Positions 9,583 through 20,785 of a stretch of DNA of 64,000 bases are shown here, in pieces. Each line of letters opens with the position of its first letter. The first letter of the stretch is position 1. Source of the DNA: Marisa cornuarietis. Its lineage: Eukaryota; Mollusca; Gastropoda; Architaenioglossa; Ampullariidae. The notes under the pieces were generated by a model. That model was not told the DNA's origin. It did not search any database and saw only the letters and a list, made by a program, of their open reading frames with translations. The DNA lies in NCBI GenBank assembly GCA_004794655.1, contig SMMW01000073.1, forward strand, positions 124,001 to 188,000, read 5' to 3'. Both the position numbers and the translations under genes were made by a program.

Positions 9583-12500
9583 GTAAGTATACTCATGCAC
9601 TTTACGTCGCTGTTCTCTTTATTTCTAAAACTTTGTAGGCACAACACCTAAGCAGACTGATACTTGGCACGCTGGTTATTATTCTAATTTAGCACTAGTA
9701 TCGACTTTATGACAAGCTTGATATTATTCATGTTTATGCCATACAATAGAATTTGTACTGATCACATTCTTTTAAGTCATATACAAAAAATTGTGTTCTG
9801 CAAGTTTGGAATTTTACATGTTTTACAGATTAAGTCATTGATAAACGCATATGATGGACTATCATTGAGGTACGTGGGGCTGCTAGAAGAGAAAATAACT
9901 CATCATTCTCGTTCGTTAGCGCAATAGTAGTCAAACTATTACTACTACTGAGCTCTTGAAAAGACAACTCAGACATTATTATTCTACTTGAATGAAAACT
10001 TTATTCAAAATCACTGAGTGAACATCGGTCTTTAAATCATGTGAAGTAAACTTTTAAAGTGTTATTTTGAGTGTGAATTCTGAAAAAGTGTTTTGGATGT
10101 TCATAAACATCTTATTGCTACTACCCTAAACCATTTCTCCTACCTCAATACTAGTAATAATATTATGAATGCAAAAAATGCTACTTTTAAAAAAGAAAAA
10201 GCCGGAAACGTTGTAGAGACGTGTGTTCTTGGGCGCCTGTATCTGGTGACATGTTACCACTATGTTAAGATGCCAGTTATAATAAAATCACAAATGAATT
10301 ACTGACACTGAAGAAGGAGCACACATCATCGTAAGGTCAAGTGCGACATGCCACAGCTCGCTAGCATTTCAATTTGTTAACTAACGGGTCTTGATTAATG
10401 ACCGTTAGTAGCTCGTTGAGTTCACAGATCTGGCATTGTCAACTTCCAAAGGGAACACGGAAGGTTTCGTTATCCAAAACAATAAATAATTCTTCGATTT
10501 CAAACTGAGTTATGCTAAACAACAATACACGCCTACCCTAAAATCTAAACAACTACAGTGGCGACACACGCCCGTCCAAAACCGTAAAACTAAGCGGCGA
10601 CACACGCCTACAATACTCTAACCTACTCCTTCTCTCTCTTTAACGATCACTCATGCGCTCCCTTGCTCGAACATTTGACCTCAAAGCTTGCGTCATTCAT
10701 CCAGACTTTATTTTTCGGGGTTTGCCAACCCATTTACATGGACAGATGTCCTTCTATTACCAACTAATCGAGCGGCGGGGGCGTGTGCTTTTACGTCAAT
10801 GAACGGTACCGCAACACTGTTGTGGTCAGACAACGACTGTTAACCACTGATCTTTAAATGCTGTCCCTTTCTCCCCCGTCCTTACTAACTCCCTAGGGAA
10901 TTTCCTCAGCTCTTTTACACACTTGTGTATATACATAAACCTGCCAATATAAAGTCCGCCGCTCACCTGATTTTCGATGTGATTAGACGCCATTTTCCCG
11001 GACGCTCATACATTTATCCTTAGTAATGTTAATCATTGCCAGCTTACCTGGATACTTAAAGACTATGAGCAATATGTGTCCTGCTTCCCCGCATACAGGA
11101 ATTCAATTATCGACCTTTGTTACGGCCCTTTATGTTCCCGGCGCTCTACGCTTACCATCGCTTGGAGCGTCGTATCAATATTTTGCGGGCGCCGGTGTAT
11201 AAATCAGTATTCGGCGAGTTACATCTGTGGTGAAGGTGGTAAAATCTTAGACAGAAGAGAGCATCACCTGTCTGCAGGACTGCTTTGATTGCACAGACTG
11301 GCAGGTTTTCTATAATTCCAGTGACAATCTAGACAACTTACCTGGTGTTGCGTCTTCCTACATCACTTTCTGTGTTAACGCAGTCATACCCTCCGAGAAA
11401 AATGCCATCTTTTCTAATAATAAATCCTGGGTAACGAAGGAACTGAAATCTTATTGTTGCACAAGGAATCAACATAATCTTTGTTTTGCATTTGTATTTT
11501 CGTAATTATTACGAATATATATTGTTTTTGATAAGAAATTGTTGATATTATGTGGAGGTTTTTTTTTATTCCGTAGCATTCTTTACATTCATTATATTTT
11601 AAGATGGACGTATCGCACGCTTAGTAAATGGAACATCGCCCTTTAACGGTCGTCTAGAGATTCTACACAATGGAACGTGGAGCACAGTGTGCAACGACTA
11701 TTTTAAAGAGAATGAGGGACTAGTGGCCTGCAGGATGCTTGGTTTTGAAAGGTACAATGATGTTCTCGACGTAAAAACGTGATCCTTAAGAGTTAATAAG
11801 ATCTGTGTTTTCTAAATGTACATCTGCTTTAAACTGGTTTTATGTTTATATATATATATATACATATAAAGTGTTGCCCTATTTCTTCATGCATCTATGT
11901 AGCCATTCCTGCACAATCAGTTTAAAACTAGGTAGGTTTGTAGCTATTTTTTCCCTCTCTGACCTTCTTTTGCCTCTTCTTTTTCCTGGTAAGTCAGTTA
12001 TCCATTTATTTGGTGTAAAATAAATCTTTTGAAGTCCCGTATCCCCGCTATCGTCCTTTATATCGGTTGTTGTATTATGATGCTATTGTTTCTGAGGTTT
12101 ATTTTATATATAGAAGAATTCTAATGCACCTGTAAACACTTGTGTTCTCTTGATCTACAGCGTTCTGCTGTATGATGAAAGAAAAGGGGAAGGTTCCGGT
12201 GAAATTTTGCTGGATAATGTGCAGTGTCAAGGAACAGAGATCAGTCTGTTACAATGTGAACACGGTGGATTGTACAATCATAACTGCAGACATTCTGAAG
12301 ACGTTGGCATTGTCTGTGGCAACTGTAAGAAGCACAAACTGTCAGTGTCACTACCAAAGCTATCACTGGCAACAGTCAGTCACAAAAATTATGTTTGATT
12401 AATGCGTTCATGTGTTGAACAATGTGCTATACAGATATCGATATTCTAATAACTAAATATTACTTTACAAATTACATCCAAGGCTTACACAAAGTAATGA

Positions 12501-15500
12501 ACAGTACTTTATTATATAACCGTTTAATGTTTAAGCATCAATATAATTAGTAAGCATAAAACAAAAATGTTTTTTGTAATGTGCATTTGTTTATAGATGG
12601 GATTCTAGGGGCCCGTTTGGTTAACGGGACGTCACCATCCAATGGACGCCTGGAAATTCTAGTCAACAAAACTTGGTTAAGCGTGTCTGCCTTTGATTTA
12701 ACTCTAGTGTCGCGAGCTGCATGCAGAACTCTTGGATTTGAAAGGTTAATTTTTTTGTCTGTCGGTATTACGTGTCGGTCATGCAACATCCGACACAAGG
12801 CAAACACTTTTTTACTGTTTTTAGTCTAGTAAATAGTCGACCTTCTTGGAGGTAGTTCACAATAAAGAAATCGAAACAAATAAAAATTGACCCATCATAT
12901 ACTACAAAGAAGTTTTAAAATTACTGAAAATGTATCTATTAAAATGAAACTGAAATAAGTACTTGTGTTGACCATAAATCTACAATAAATGATAGAGATT
13001 TATTATTTTGCATCTCGCTCGTAATTCTTTCCGATATCAAAAGCACTGTCACTGCATCAAAGTGTATACCACTTTATAGCGCTAAAACTTTGTCATGCGC
13101 TTTACATTATTGGTCATACTTTTTCTGAAACCATTTAGTGATTTTAATTTACATTTACCGTGCTCCTAACGTTGGGTCTCGACCATTAAACAATCATACT
13201 TTAGTGTTTATAAAGCACAACAGAAGCATAACAGCTTCAACACTCACTTTAAGAACTGGCTGTGTAATAGAAGTTATACACTGCTAGAGTATTCTAGGTA
13301 CAACATTTACACAGTTTGACTGGAATGTAAAAAGAACGATGTATGTGTCTATCCTCTTACTGATCAATGGTTGTAAAATATATAATTACTCTTTACTTCT
13401 TCAAAAGTTACTAAAGTAGCTGCTGTTGAATGTCTTTTGTTTCTGACAGCTCGAAATCAGTATTTGTACATCCTTCTATGTTTGGGCATGGTCCTGGTAA
13501 TTTTGTCATGCGGCTGGATTGTGAGGTCTTAGACACCGGGCTCGACCAATGCCTCTACACACTAAGTACCAGTGAAGATTGCAAAGAACAAACTGACCTT
13601 GGTCTCATCTGCAGCAATCGTAAGGCGAAAGATTGTTTTGTCAAAGCCCTTGCTGTGGTTATGTTAGCATTAGCAATAATTTTCCTTCTGCTCAATAATC
13701 GAAGATCACTTACCAACCCAACCTTTTATTTCCCTCAGTTAAAAACCAGTTCACTAAAGTTATTAATTTTCCAGCCACACACATGAATCTTAAGCAAAAA
13801 AGAAGATACAATCAGTTTTTAATATAAAATGTTTACCAAGAATTTGTCAATCAAAATGAAAGACTTGAATGTAGCAAGGACGTTAACGATAAAAGCCATA
13901 AAATCTGCCATTTTAGGGCATTTGAATAAGTACATTAAATTAAGATTACGATATTATTGTAATTGTTTAGATTTTATTATATTTTATTTTAAAAACTTCT
14001 TGTCACAGAACCGGAACAATTACGTATGACAAATCCAATTGGACGTAGCGTAGGCAACGTGGAAATACAGCTGTCAGGGGAATGGTACTCACTTTGTGTC
14101 TCGAGTAACGAAGCTGCCAGTGTCGCCTGCAGTCAACTCAGTTTACCTGAGTGAGGAATTTTATATTTTGCAATGTGTATAAAATGTGACATATTTTCAA
14201 CTATTTTTAATACTTGGCGTGTAAATACTATTATTTACTACAACCAACATTTGTCACTCTCCTATTTTAGACGATTTGCAGCACCTGTACGTAGGGCATC
14301 ATTCAGACCTGTGGAAAGCCGGACACTAAGGAACGGCTTTGAGTGCTGGGGTCCTCAGGACACCATTCTTGACTGCATTCAGAGCATACATGAGTACAGC
14401 GAGTTCTGCACTTCTGACTCATATTATTACGGCGTATTTTGCAGCGACTGTAGGTATTTTCTGTTATCAATAATATTAATAATACTTCTTTGGATTACAT
14501 TTATAATGCATATATTTTCCTTATTAGCGACACTCTTATAAGCAAAAAATTGGTCCTGTTTTTTCCACAAAGCTAAAACAGTTTCGTTTAAACATTTTGA
14601 AGGAAAAAACATCATATGGCTGTTGATTACTTACCATCAAAATCGCTTATATCTTGCATACGATAATGTGTACATGGTGTGTCGCATGTGTGTCACGTTG
14701 ACGCTTGCTTTACGCTTAACGAGTATGTAATGTAGACCTGAAGCTGCTAGAGAAATTGCAAAGTCCAGACGAACATTGAGATATTGTCTCCTATACATAG
14801 CCACCACACAATGCAACAAATGAGCTAAGTGTGCAATAATAGAAATATGAAGACAAGGTATTCTACTCACACGAAATTCTTCATATTTTTCAAAGTGAGA
14901 CACCGTAATCATTAAATTGTTATATTTTCAGATTATTAATCATTCATTAATCTGCAATGTGTTGATATCTTTTATATTTGTTAACAGCAAGGTCGCTCTT
15001 TATCCATGAAAATGGAATCAGATATCCTTTCATTGAGGGAACGAATGCTACCCTGAAATGTGCAAATGCGCATTGGCCTTCTCTTATTAATTACGCGTGG
15101 CCAGACAATGCAGGAGGTTTTCCCCATGGAAATAAACTGCTCATTGATACACTGACCAAAGCACACAATGGATGCCTAGTCAGATGTGAGGCTATCACAA
15201 GTACTGGTGTACTTGTACAAAGTTACACCCTAGAGCTGCTTGTTTACTGTAAGTACAGATAAGATGCCACTGTTTGACCTGCTTGTGCTTTAAGTAGCGT
15301 ATTATGCTATACTTTAACATTTTTTTATATTTTATATATTATCTACGTTACAGAGTTATACAATCTGATGCAGATGTTAACGATTTTGCCAGACCCTTTC
15401 TAGACTATTACCGCTGCTACTATTGCAATGCTGATGCGGATTTCCATCGTGGAGCTGTCGTCCTAGGAATCATAGACTCACAAGAACTCAAAACTGCTTA

Positions 15501-16454
15501 CGTCTTAGAGCCCTACCTCGTTCATGCAGATCTTTGCTTTGCCGTTGCCACTGGTGTCTTGCTGACAGGTCTACGTCCTCTGCAAAGCGGTAGCTAAAAA
15601 ATTCAATTTTCAACCGATAGGAACTGAAGTATATAGTGGTAAGAGAGGGCTTCACAAACCAAAGCTTTCCGAAAAGATATTAAACAGCACAGGTGACAGT
15701 GTAGAGCGAAAGTGAGCTCCAACTTTTGTTATCCAGCTACGATGACACCGCTTCGTTGAACTGGACAAGACATTCTTCGCATGGCGTCGTAGCCCTTCGT
15801 CCCACACTCTGTCGAAAGACTTATTTTAAAGTCTGTAAAGTAATGATAGATGTCATGCTGATGCTTTCAAGTAGGATGCGACAGGTAAAGCTTTCTCAAT
15901 TGTACTTCTACCGAGTCTAAAGTCGTAAGTCATCCCTTTTCATGCATACCACAGCAACGTAATTCTTATACGAGACACCGAATTTTCTTCCTATTTATAA
16001 GGTTCTGGTTAAAGGGGCTTATTGATAAATAATAAATAAAAAGGCACTAAATATTACAAAGATATAAACACGTAATAAACTGCTTGTTGTATATTATTTT
16101 TGCAGATTACCCAGTTATCAGAATATCAAGGATCGATAGCGCAAATAAGACGTTGCAGGTTTTGTCTGATTACGTCGAGGTGACTTGGGGTCACAATGTA
16201 ACGTTTTTGTGTGAAGCTGACAGCAACCCTCATCCTGCTTCCATCACATGGTCTGGGAGAGTGAACATTACTACTAAAGAATTGCAGATCATAGCGGCAG
16301 ACCCAACGAAACACAGTGGCATCTACACCTGCTCCGTGGTCACGCAAGTAGTTAATGATGATGAACGTCTCCCACTGACGGCATCGAACACGATTACTGT
16401 CGTTGTTACAGGTATTTTCCACATTTAAATTTAAACACATAAGAACACGCAAAT

Positions 16455-16498
<44 letters not shown>

Positions 16499-19400
16499 CA
16501 TACCTCAGTTAACGTTATTCCAGATAGTTCTTAAATTGTAAGAGGATAAATGTTTCGTTGAAAGTAATATTTTTAATCTATGGAGCCCTTTCCAATCATT
16601 ATTACAGGGTTGACATGTAATATGGCGACCGAGTAGAAGAAAAACGGTTTTTTAAAGTTTTATTTGGTTTATTTAAAGTGCAGGTAGTAAAATGTAGTAG
16701 ATTGAATACTAGAAACGACTGCAAGCGTTAAAATCAGACATCTTGGGTTACCTGTCGTTAGAGATCTTGCTGTAGTCTCCTAGGGCAAGTTAGTACATAC
16801 ATTTTGAATTTTAATCATTTAAGTCCCAAAATCTTTAAAAAATAAGTAGTGTTATGTAAACAGCATAAAAACACAATTTAAGAACGCTTAAGAATTAAAT
16901 TGATTTTATTAAAACTGTTAAAGCCAGAGTTTTGTTCCCGTCAGCAAATTTTTTTGCATACGTTTGTGGGACGCATACGTATTGCAAAGGGCTGTTTTTA
17001 AAACAGTTTCTTACTACAGAGCATTTATACCCAATAAACTAAACACCCATTAGAACTCGCTCATCGGATCTCCCGTTTTAAAGCAAAAAAGATAATAACA
17101 TCAATAACATTTAAATCATTTTATTATAAGATAATAAGATGACATATGAAGCATTTTATGTGCCTGCATTTTTCGTATATTTCGCGTGTATTGTGAGTAG
17201 TGTGTATACGTTAAGAACGAGAAAATGTTATAGTTTACTCATCATTAAAGGTGCCATTAGATCATTAGTATAACGTACATATTACTGGAATTAAGGTAAG
17301 ACAAAGACACGCAAAGACATTAATTAAATGGCAAGATACAATATTAAAGTATTCAAAATTACATTCTGCACTTTAATTAAAATAAATAAATAAATAAATT
17401 TTAGACTCAGGAAATTGACTATAAAATATTACTGTGACTTTAGCTGAAAAACTTCGCTTGGCCGGAACGAAACGCGTCAGACACGATATGGGACGTGTAG
17501 AAGTCCTACTACATGGACGTGAATGGATTACTGTGTGTGGCAACTACGCAAGCAACACTTTTGCTAAAGTCGTCTGCAGACACCTTGGATATCCGTCGTG
17601 AGATAATTTCTTTTTCGTTTGCATACTTAAAAAGAAAAGTAATCAATTTGATGATTATCACAAATAAAAACACTATAAACATTTTATCACTAATAAGCTC
17701 GTCCATTCCAGCGCATTGAATATCTTCACTTCTATCATTACCAGTAGCACCAAAATAAACACAAACACAACCATCACCCTTATATAATAATGGTTTTACA
17801 TTATAGTAACCTCTATTATTTAACCTAATTTCACCATCAAGACCACTGTCCCAAAGTAGACAGTCAAAATGCCATCCCATTGCTAAAATTGACGCTCATG
17901 ACGCTCCACAACAAATGTGATGTGATAGGTGGGAGATGTGCCACATGGACACTTGACTTTTACAGGACTGAAAACTCTAACTTTAGTATAAAAAACTTTA
18001 TTATTGACAGATTACTTTAAATTATATATCACGACTTATAACACTAATAAAATTAGCAAAACTTGTCATTTATTCTCGAGTTTAATCATTTTGATATTGG
18101 TGAACAGTAAATACCTAAAACGGGACCGAACTACTTTACCTAAACAGGTTTCTACGCATTAGGCGTTAAAACGACTACATTTTTATGTTACACCATCACA
18201 TTTTTCTGTTTTAGACTAACACCTATAACTATTTCGGCTTCGCTGTTTGGTCCAAAGCAAGAGAGCGATGTCTTGGTTGTTGACTACAGATGTACAGGAA
18301 ATGAGACAAACATTTTCCAGTGCGATAGGAGGGTATACGGCTACAGCAACCACTGCGACACGAAGGAACTTGGTGTCATCTGCAGCAATAGTCAGCTTTT
18401 ATCAATGTCATTGTAACAGAGAAGAATAGTGTATTACTCGTAGTAGTAAAAGTAGCGCACACTATAATCACACACATACGCCAAGAAGACAAAAAGAACC
18501 AAAGAAGGATACATCTGGTACTTGCTGCAAAGTATAATTAAATACTTTTGACTTATAAGAATAACCCGCATGCCTCTATATAGTTTATAGACGACAATAA
18601 AATATTTCACAAGTCAAGTAGTATAATGCAGAAATTAGTGTAATTTGCTACGCCTCATATTCTTGGTTTTTTCCAGTTTCTTCCACCATTTACTTTACTT
18701 TGGAAACAAACGCGGCAACCGTTGCCTATCCACTTATGGAAAGAACAAATATAAGTCTAAAGTGCGAGACGACTGGATTACATGATCCAGAAGCTAAATA
18801 TACTTGGTCAGAGACTGCAGGTGGTAGGTCTACTGGAAAGTACCTAATATTTGACAACGTGACCAGTGACCATAATGGAAGACGAGTAAAATGTTCATCT
18901 ATATATAACAACACCTCACGGCTTGTATCTAGTGACTCCCTGGTCTTGCAGGTTTACTGTAAGTATATAAAAGGATGCTCTTTAATTGTTTCTATATAAT
19001 GCTAACACAATTGCTTCAAAAATACAGTTCTGGTACAAATTGGGAAATGTCGAGACGAGGTTAGAGTTACACCCATAAGAATAAGTCTCGGTCCTCTTAG
19101 TCAGATACTTGCTGTCTGATGATTTTCTTCACCGAAACGCAGTTTAATCCCAAGCCTTTACTGTGCCTCCTTAAAATCTCACCAACTGATGCACTTTAAT
19201 TCAAATTTCATTTTTTTCAGACAAGCCAGTCATCAAAATCAGCTCGAGTGTTAACACGTGCCTCACTCAGAGGTCACTGTTAGGTGTATGTGCTGTAAGT
19301 CGAGGTCACAATATTACGATTCTTTGCAAGGCGAAGAGCAACCCACCCCCTGGTAATATAACATGGTTTGGAAAAGTCAGCAGTCGTACTAATGAGTTGC

Positions 19401-20785
19401 AGCTCGTAGCAGCTGAACCCATAATACACGATGGTCCCTACAAATGCATTGTAGAGACCGAATCAGTAGCTGGGGATGTTCGTCTTCCTTTATCATCATC
19501 TTACCAGTTTGAAATCGTTGTCCAAGGTAAAAAGAACAGTAAATTCTCTTTATTAATTTCTAATAAACTGTTTCATAATGCATAAACAATGCAGACTGAC
19601 TTCTTCTGACTTCTTCTGCAAGTCTTAATCATGTATACAAAAATATGTATAGTAACGTAGATCTTTCAAAGGTTTACGCCTTTGTGGTTGAGAATGGATA
19701 TGGATATTTCGTGTCGTTTACATCTTTTGAGGATGACATTCATCGTATGCTTCTTTATCTTATAGGTGTCCTTGCAATATTTGTGTTTATTTTTATATGT
19801 ATTTGTGCCGCCTGTTGGATCAACATGATTTTCCGCATCTCTATCTCTTTTCTCGACATTTTGTATCTTGCGCCTTCAACTGCATATTATATTTTAGTTA
19901 AAAAGCAAATTTGTCACATCATAACACGTTGAAAATATACGTTTTGTAGGACTAATAAAATATTTGCTTTTTAACAGATCCACCAACTGCCTTGAAATTC
20001 AAACTAAATTATGTGGACAACAAGACCGTTACTGTCATTGAGAACTCCAACGTCAACGTGTTCTGTCAGGCTAGTGGAGAACCTAAGATGTTGATCCTCC
20101 GTGGCACTGACAGACATAAAGTGCACAGTCAACCTGCCGGAGATAAACAGCACAGAGAACGAAAACGAGAGTTAAGATTCGTCATACCGAGAGTCCGCTG
20201 TGATGAGTCTGGTGACTACACCTGTCACGTAGACAATCTGATGGGAAACGACAGTAAGACTGTGAGACTGCTCGTCCAGTGTAAGTAAATGAACAGACAT
20301 AGCACTGCAATATTTTGTGTATTCGGTCTATGTCAGAAAAAGGCACTTAACCAAATTATTACAAAGTCTAATAACAAAAATGTTACAAAAGCCACGAAAT
20401 AATACCTCTCAGCTCTCTGCTTACTTGTTCTCAATCATTGTATTTTTAATGTGTGCAGGTGTTCCCAGAATGGAAACTTTGCTACTCCTTCAATACATCA
20501 ATATTCGTGACAACAAAGGGTATCTCAATATTGAAATGATCTCATACCCAACTCCATACATGACGAGTGTTACTTACCAAAGATCAAACTCTAAAAATAA
20601 GGCCAACAATCTGCTGATAGATGACAAAATACATGCGGCGTGTGTAGCAAGGAATGATGTACCTGCTTTGGTTACCTGTAACATCAGTGTTGTCGACGTT
20701 ACATACGCTTATGAAGGCGTTTACCAGATCGTTTTCAGCAACGGTCTTGGGAACACTTCTTTCAATTTCTTGCTGAAGTTTGAGG
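9525..20785 (+). CDS. Gene A: multi-SRCR, multi-Ig receptor-like protein (3' end unresolved)
   Basis: Fifteen exons join in one frame: 9525-9582, 11604-11751, 12161-12324, 12597-12744, 13450-13619, 14009-14150, 14271-14449, 14988-15248, 16106-16411, 17444-17597, 18215-18390, 18677-18958, 19221-19526, 19978-20280, 20459-20785. They sum to 3124 nt, 1041 codons plus one base, with no stop and GT..AG at every intron. Order: signal peptide 1-19, SRCR1 20-123, SRCR2 124-229, SRCR3 230-336, Ig1 337-423, Ig2 424-525, SRCR4 526-635, Ig3 636-729, Ig4 730-831, Ig5 832-932, Ig6 933-1041. SRCR domains have six cysteines at most and are split over two exons, as in group A SRCR. SRCR and Ig domains bind extracellular ligands, so this is a secreted or membrane recognition protein. 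The last exon found ends in phase 1 (G|GTGCGT), so at least one more exon is expected. Gene B lacks the SRCR4-Ig3-Ig4 cassette. The ligand is unknown. Confidence 0.82.
9583..11603. other. Gene A intron 1 (2 kb)
   Basis: Large first intron with a LINE relic at about 10560-11470. Nothing else in it is recognised; the short open frames at 9709 and 10093 have no domain or splice support. Confidence 0.6.
10560..11470 (+). mobile_element. Degraded L2/CR1-like LINE fragment
   Basis: Broken frames carry LINE ORF2 endonuclease-end features: GGGVCFYVNERYRNTVVV near 10770-10825, LQDCFDCTDWQVFYN near 11273-11315, and a following YITFCVNAVIP...NNKSWVTKELK pattern to about 11460. This series is familiar from L2/CR1-type elements of fish and invertebrates. 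Several frameshifts and stops show that it is long dead. GC content is above that of the flanking intron. Confidence 0.7.
11604..12324 (+). CDS. Gene A SRCR1 (exons 2-3)
   Basis: Exons 11604-11751 and 12161-12324, split by a phase-2 intron. All six group A cysteines are present (TVC, VAC, VQC, LQC, HNC, IVC) with the usual GRLEI..GTWSTVC and VACRMLGF signatures. The second exon is 21 nt shorter than in B and C. Confidence 0.88.
12597..13619 (+). CDS. Gene A SRCR2 (exons 4-5)
   Basis: Exons 12597-12744 and 13450-13619. The first cysteine of the fold (C2) is replaced: LSVSAF stands where the paralogues have SVC. C3, C5, C6, C7 and C8 are present, so the partner of C2 (C7, in EDC) is left unpaired. 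By exon lengths (148/170) and sequence this corresponds to SRCR3 of gene B. Confidence 0.85.
13620..13786 (+). other. In-frame intron extension encoding a membrane-like tail
   Basis: If the intron after exon 5 is retained, the frame stays open for 55 codons to TGA at 13784-13786. It encodes a hydrophobic stretch (ALAVVMLALAIIFLLL) preceded by lysines and followed by NNRRS. This would make a short SRCR1-SRCR2 membrane isoform. It is only a sequence possibility; AT-rich introns encode hydrophobic residues easily. Confidence 0.3.
14009..14449 (+). CDS. Gene A SRCR3 (exons 6-7)
   Basis: Exons 14009-14150 and 14271-14449, separated by a 120 bp phase-2 intron. Six cysteines are present (SLC, VAC, ECW, LDC, EFC, VFC). 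The retained intron after 14449 would stay open to 14541 and is strongly hydrophobic. Confidence 0.85.
14988..15248 (+). CDS. Gene A Ig1 (exon 8)
   Basis: Single 261 nt exon flanked by phase-1 introns. It has the canonical Ig residues: Cys in LKC, Trp in YAW, Cys in VRC. It ends in VYC|GTAAGT style, like Ig1 of B and C and Ig3 of A. Confidence 0.85.
15350..15930 (-). mobile_element. Degraded LINE reverse transcriptase fragment
   Basis: Read on the minus strand, broken frames give SFDRVWDEGLRRH, LSPVLFNIFSESF, RFAEDVDL and STMEIRISIAIVAAVIV. These are the successive reverse transcriptase blocks of a common invertebrate LINE (the usual F-A-D-D site is here F-A-E-D). It lies antisense in the intron between Ig1 and Ig2 of gene A and accounts for the GC-rich island there. 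Confidence 0.72.
16106..16411 (+). CDS. Gene A Ig2 (exon 9)
   Basis: Single 306 nt phase 1-1 exon with Cys in FLC, Trp in ITW and Cys in YTC. The same length as Ig2 of B and C and Ig4 of A. Confidence 0.85.
16412..17443. other. Gene A intron with (AC)n tract
   Basis: Contains an (AC)n microsatellite at about 16455-16494 and otherwise AT-rich DNA with no recognised element. It separates the first SRCR3-Ig1-Ig2 cassette from the second (SRCR4-Ig3-Ig4). Confidence 0.6.
17444..18390 (+). CDS. Gene A SRCR4 (exons 10-11)
   Basis: Exons 17444-17597 and 18215-18390, split in phase 2. All six cysteines are present (TVC, VVC, YRC, FQC, NHC, VIC). The N-terminal words RVRHDMGRVE resemble SRCR4a of B (RTRHDMGRVE). 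With the two Ig exons that follow, it forms a second copy of the SRCR-Ig-Ig cassette. Confidence 0.85.
18677..18958 (+). CDS. Gene A Ig3 (exon 12)
   Basis: A 282 nt phase 1-1 exon with Cys in LKC, Trp in YTW and Cys in VKC. It is a paralogue of Ig1 (shared YP..E.TN..LKC start and VLQVY end). Confidence 0.85.
19221..19526 (+). CDS. Gene A Ig4 (exon 13)
   Basis: A 306 nt phase 1-1 exon with Cys in ILC, Trp in ITW and Cys in YKC, plus an extra cysteine pair near its start (NTC, GVC) that Ig2 of B also has. Paralogue of Ig2. Confidence 0.85.
19766..19932 (+). CDS. Candidate alternative terminal exon of gene A: membrane segment, short tail and stop
   Basis: A pyrimidine-rich acceptor (cttctttatcttatag) is followed by 167 nt that read in phase 1, the phase left by the Ig4 exon. 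The product is a 19-residue membrane segment (GVLAIFVFIFICICAACWI), then about 35 residues rich in basic and aromatic residues, including a TAYYIL motif of TxYxxL type, then TGA. AATAAA follows at 19954-19959, 22 nt after the stop and before the Ig5 acceptor. Use of this exon would give a membrane-bound protein ending after Ig4. Phase, acceptor and signal are seen directly; actual use is inference. Confidence 0.45.
19954..19959 (+). promoter_or_regulatory. Candidate intronic poly(A) signal
   Basis: AATAAA lies 22 nt past the stop of the candidate terminal exon and just before the acceptor of Ig5, so early polyadenylation and splicing to Ig5 would be mutually exclusive. Confidence 0.35.
19978..20280 (+). 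CDS. Gene A Ig5 (exon 14)
   Basis: A 303 nt phase 1-1 exon with Cys in VFC and YTC and the Ig end GDYTC. The usual core Trp is missing, as in Ig3 of B and C. Very basic middle section (HRERKRELR). Confidence 0.82.
20459..20785 (+). CDS. Gene A Ig6 (exon 15)
   Basis: A 327 nt exon, the same length as Ig4 of B. It ends in GVYQIVFSNGLGNTSFNFLL, an Ig-type G strand in which the F-strand cysteine is replaced, so this is a degenerate Ig fold. The donor is G|GTGCGT. Without splicing the frame closes 11 codons later at 20818-20820. Confidence 0.78.

Noticed and set aside
12172..12402. Alternative frame over gene A exon 3
   Set aside because: Only the overlapping frame joins exon 2 in phase and keeps the four SRCR cysteines.
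15304..15597. Plus-strand frame between Ig1 and Ig2 of gene A
   Set aside because: Antisense to a LINE reverse transcriptase relic on the minus strand, which explains its composition.
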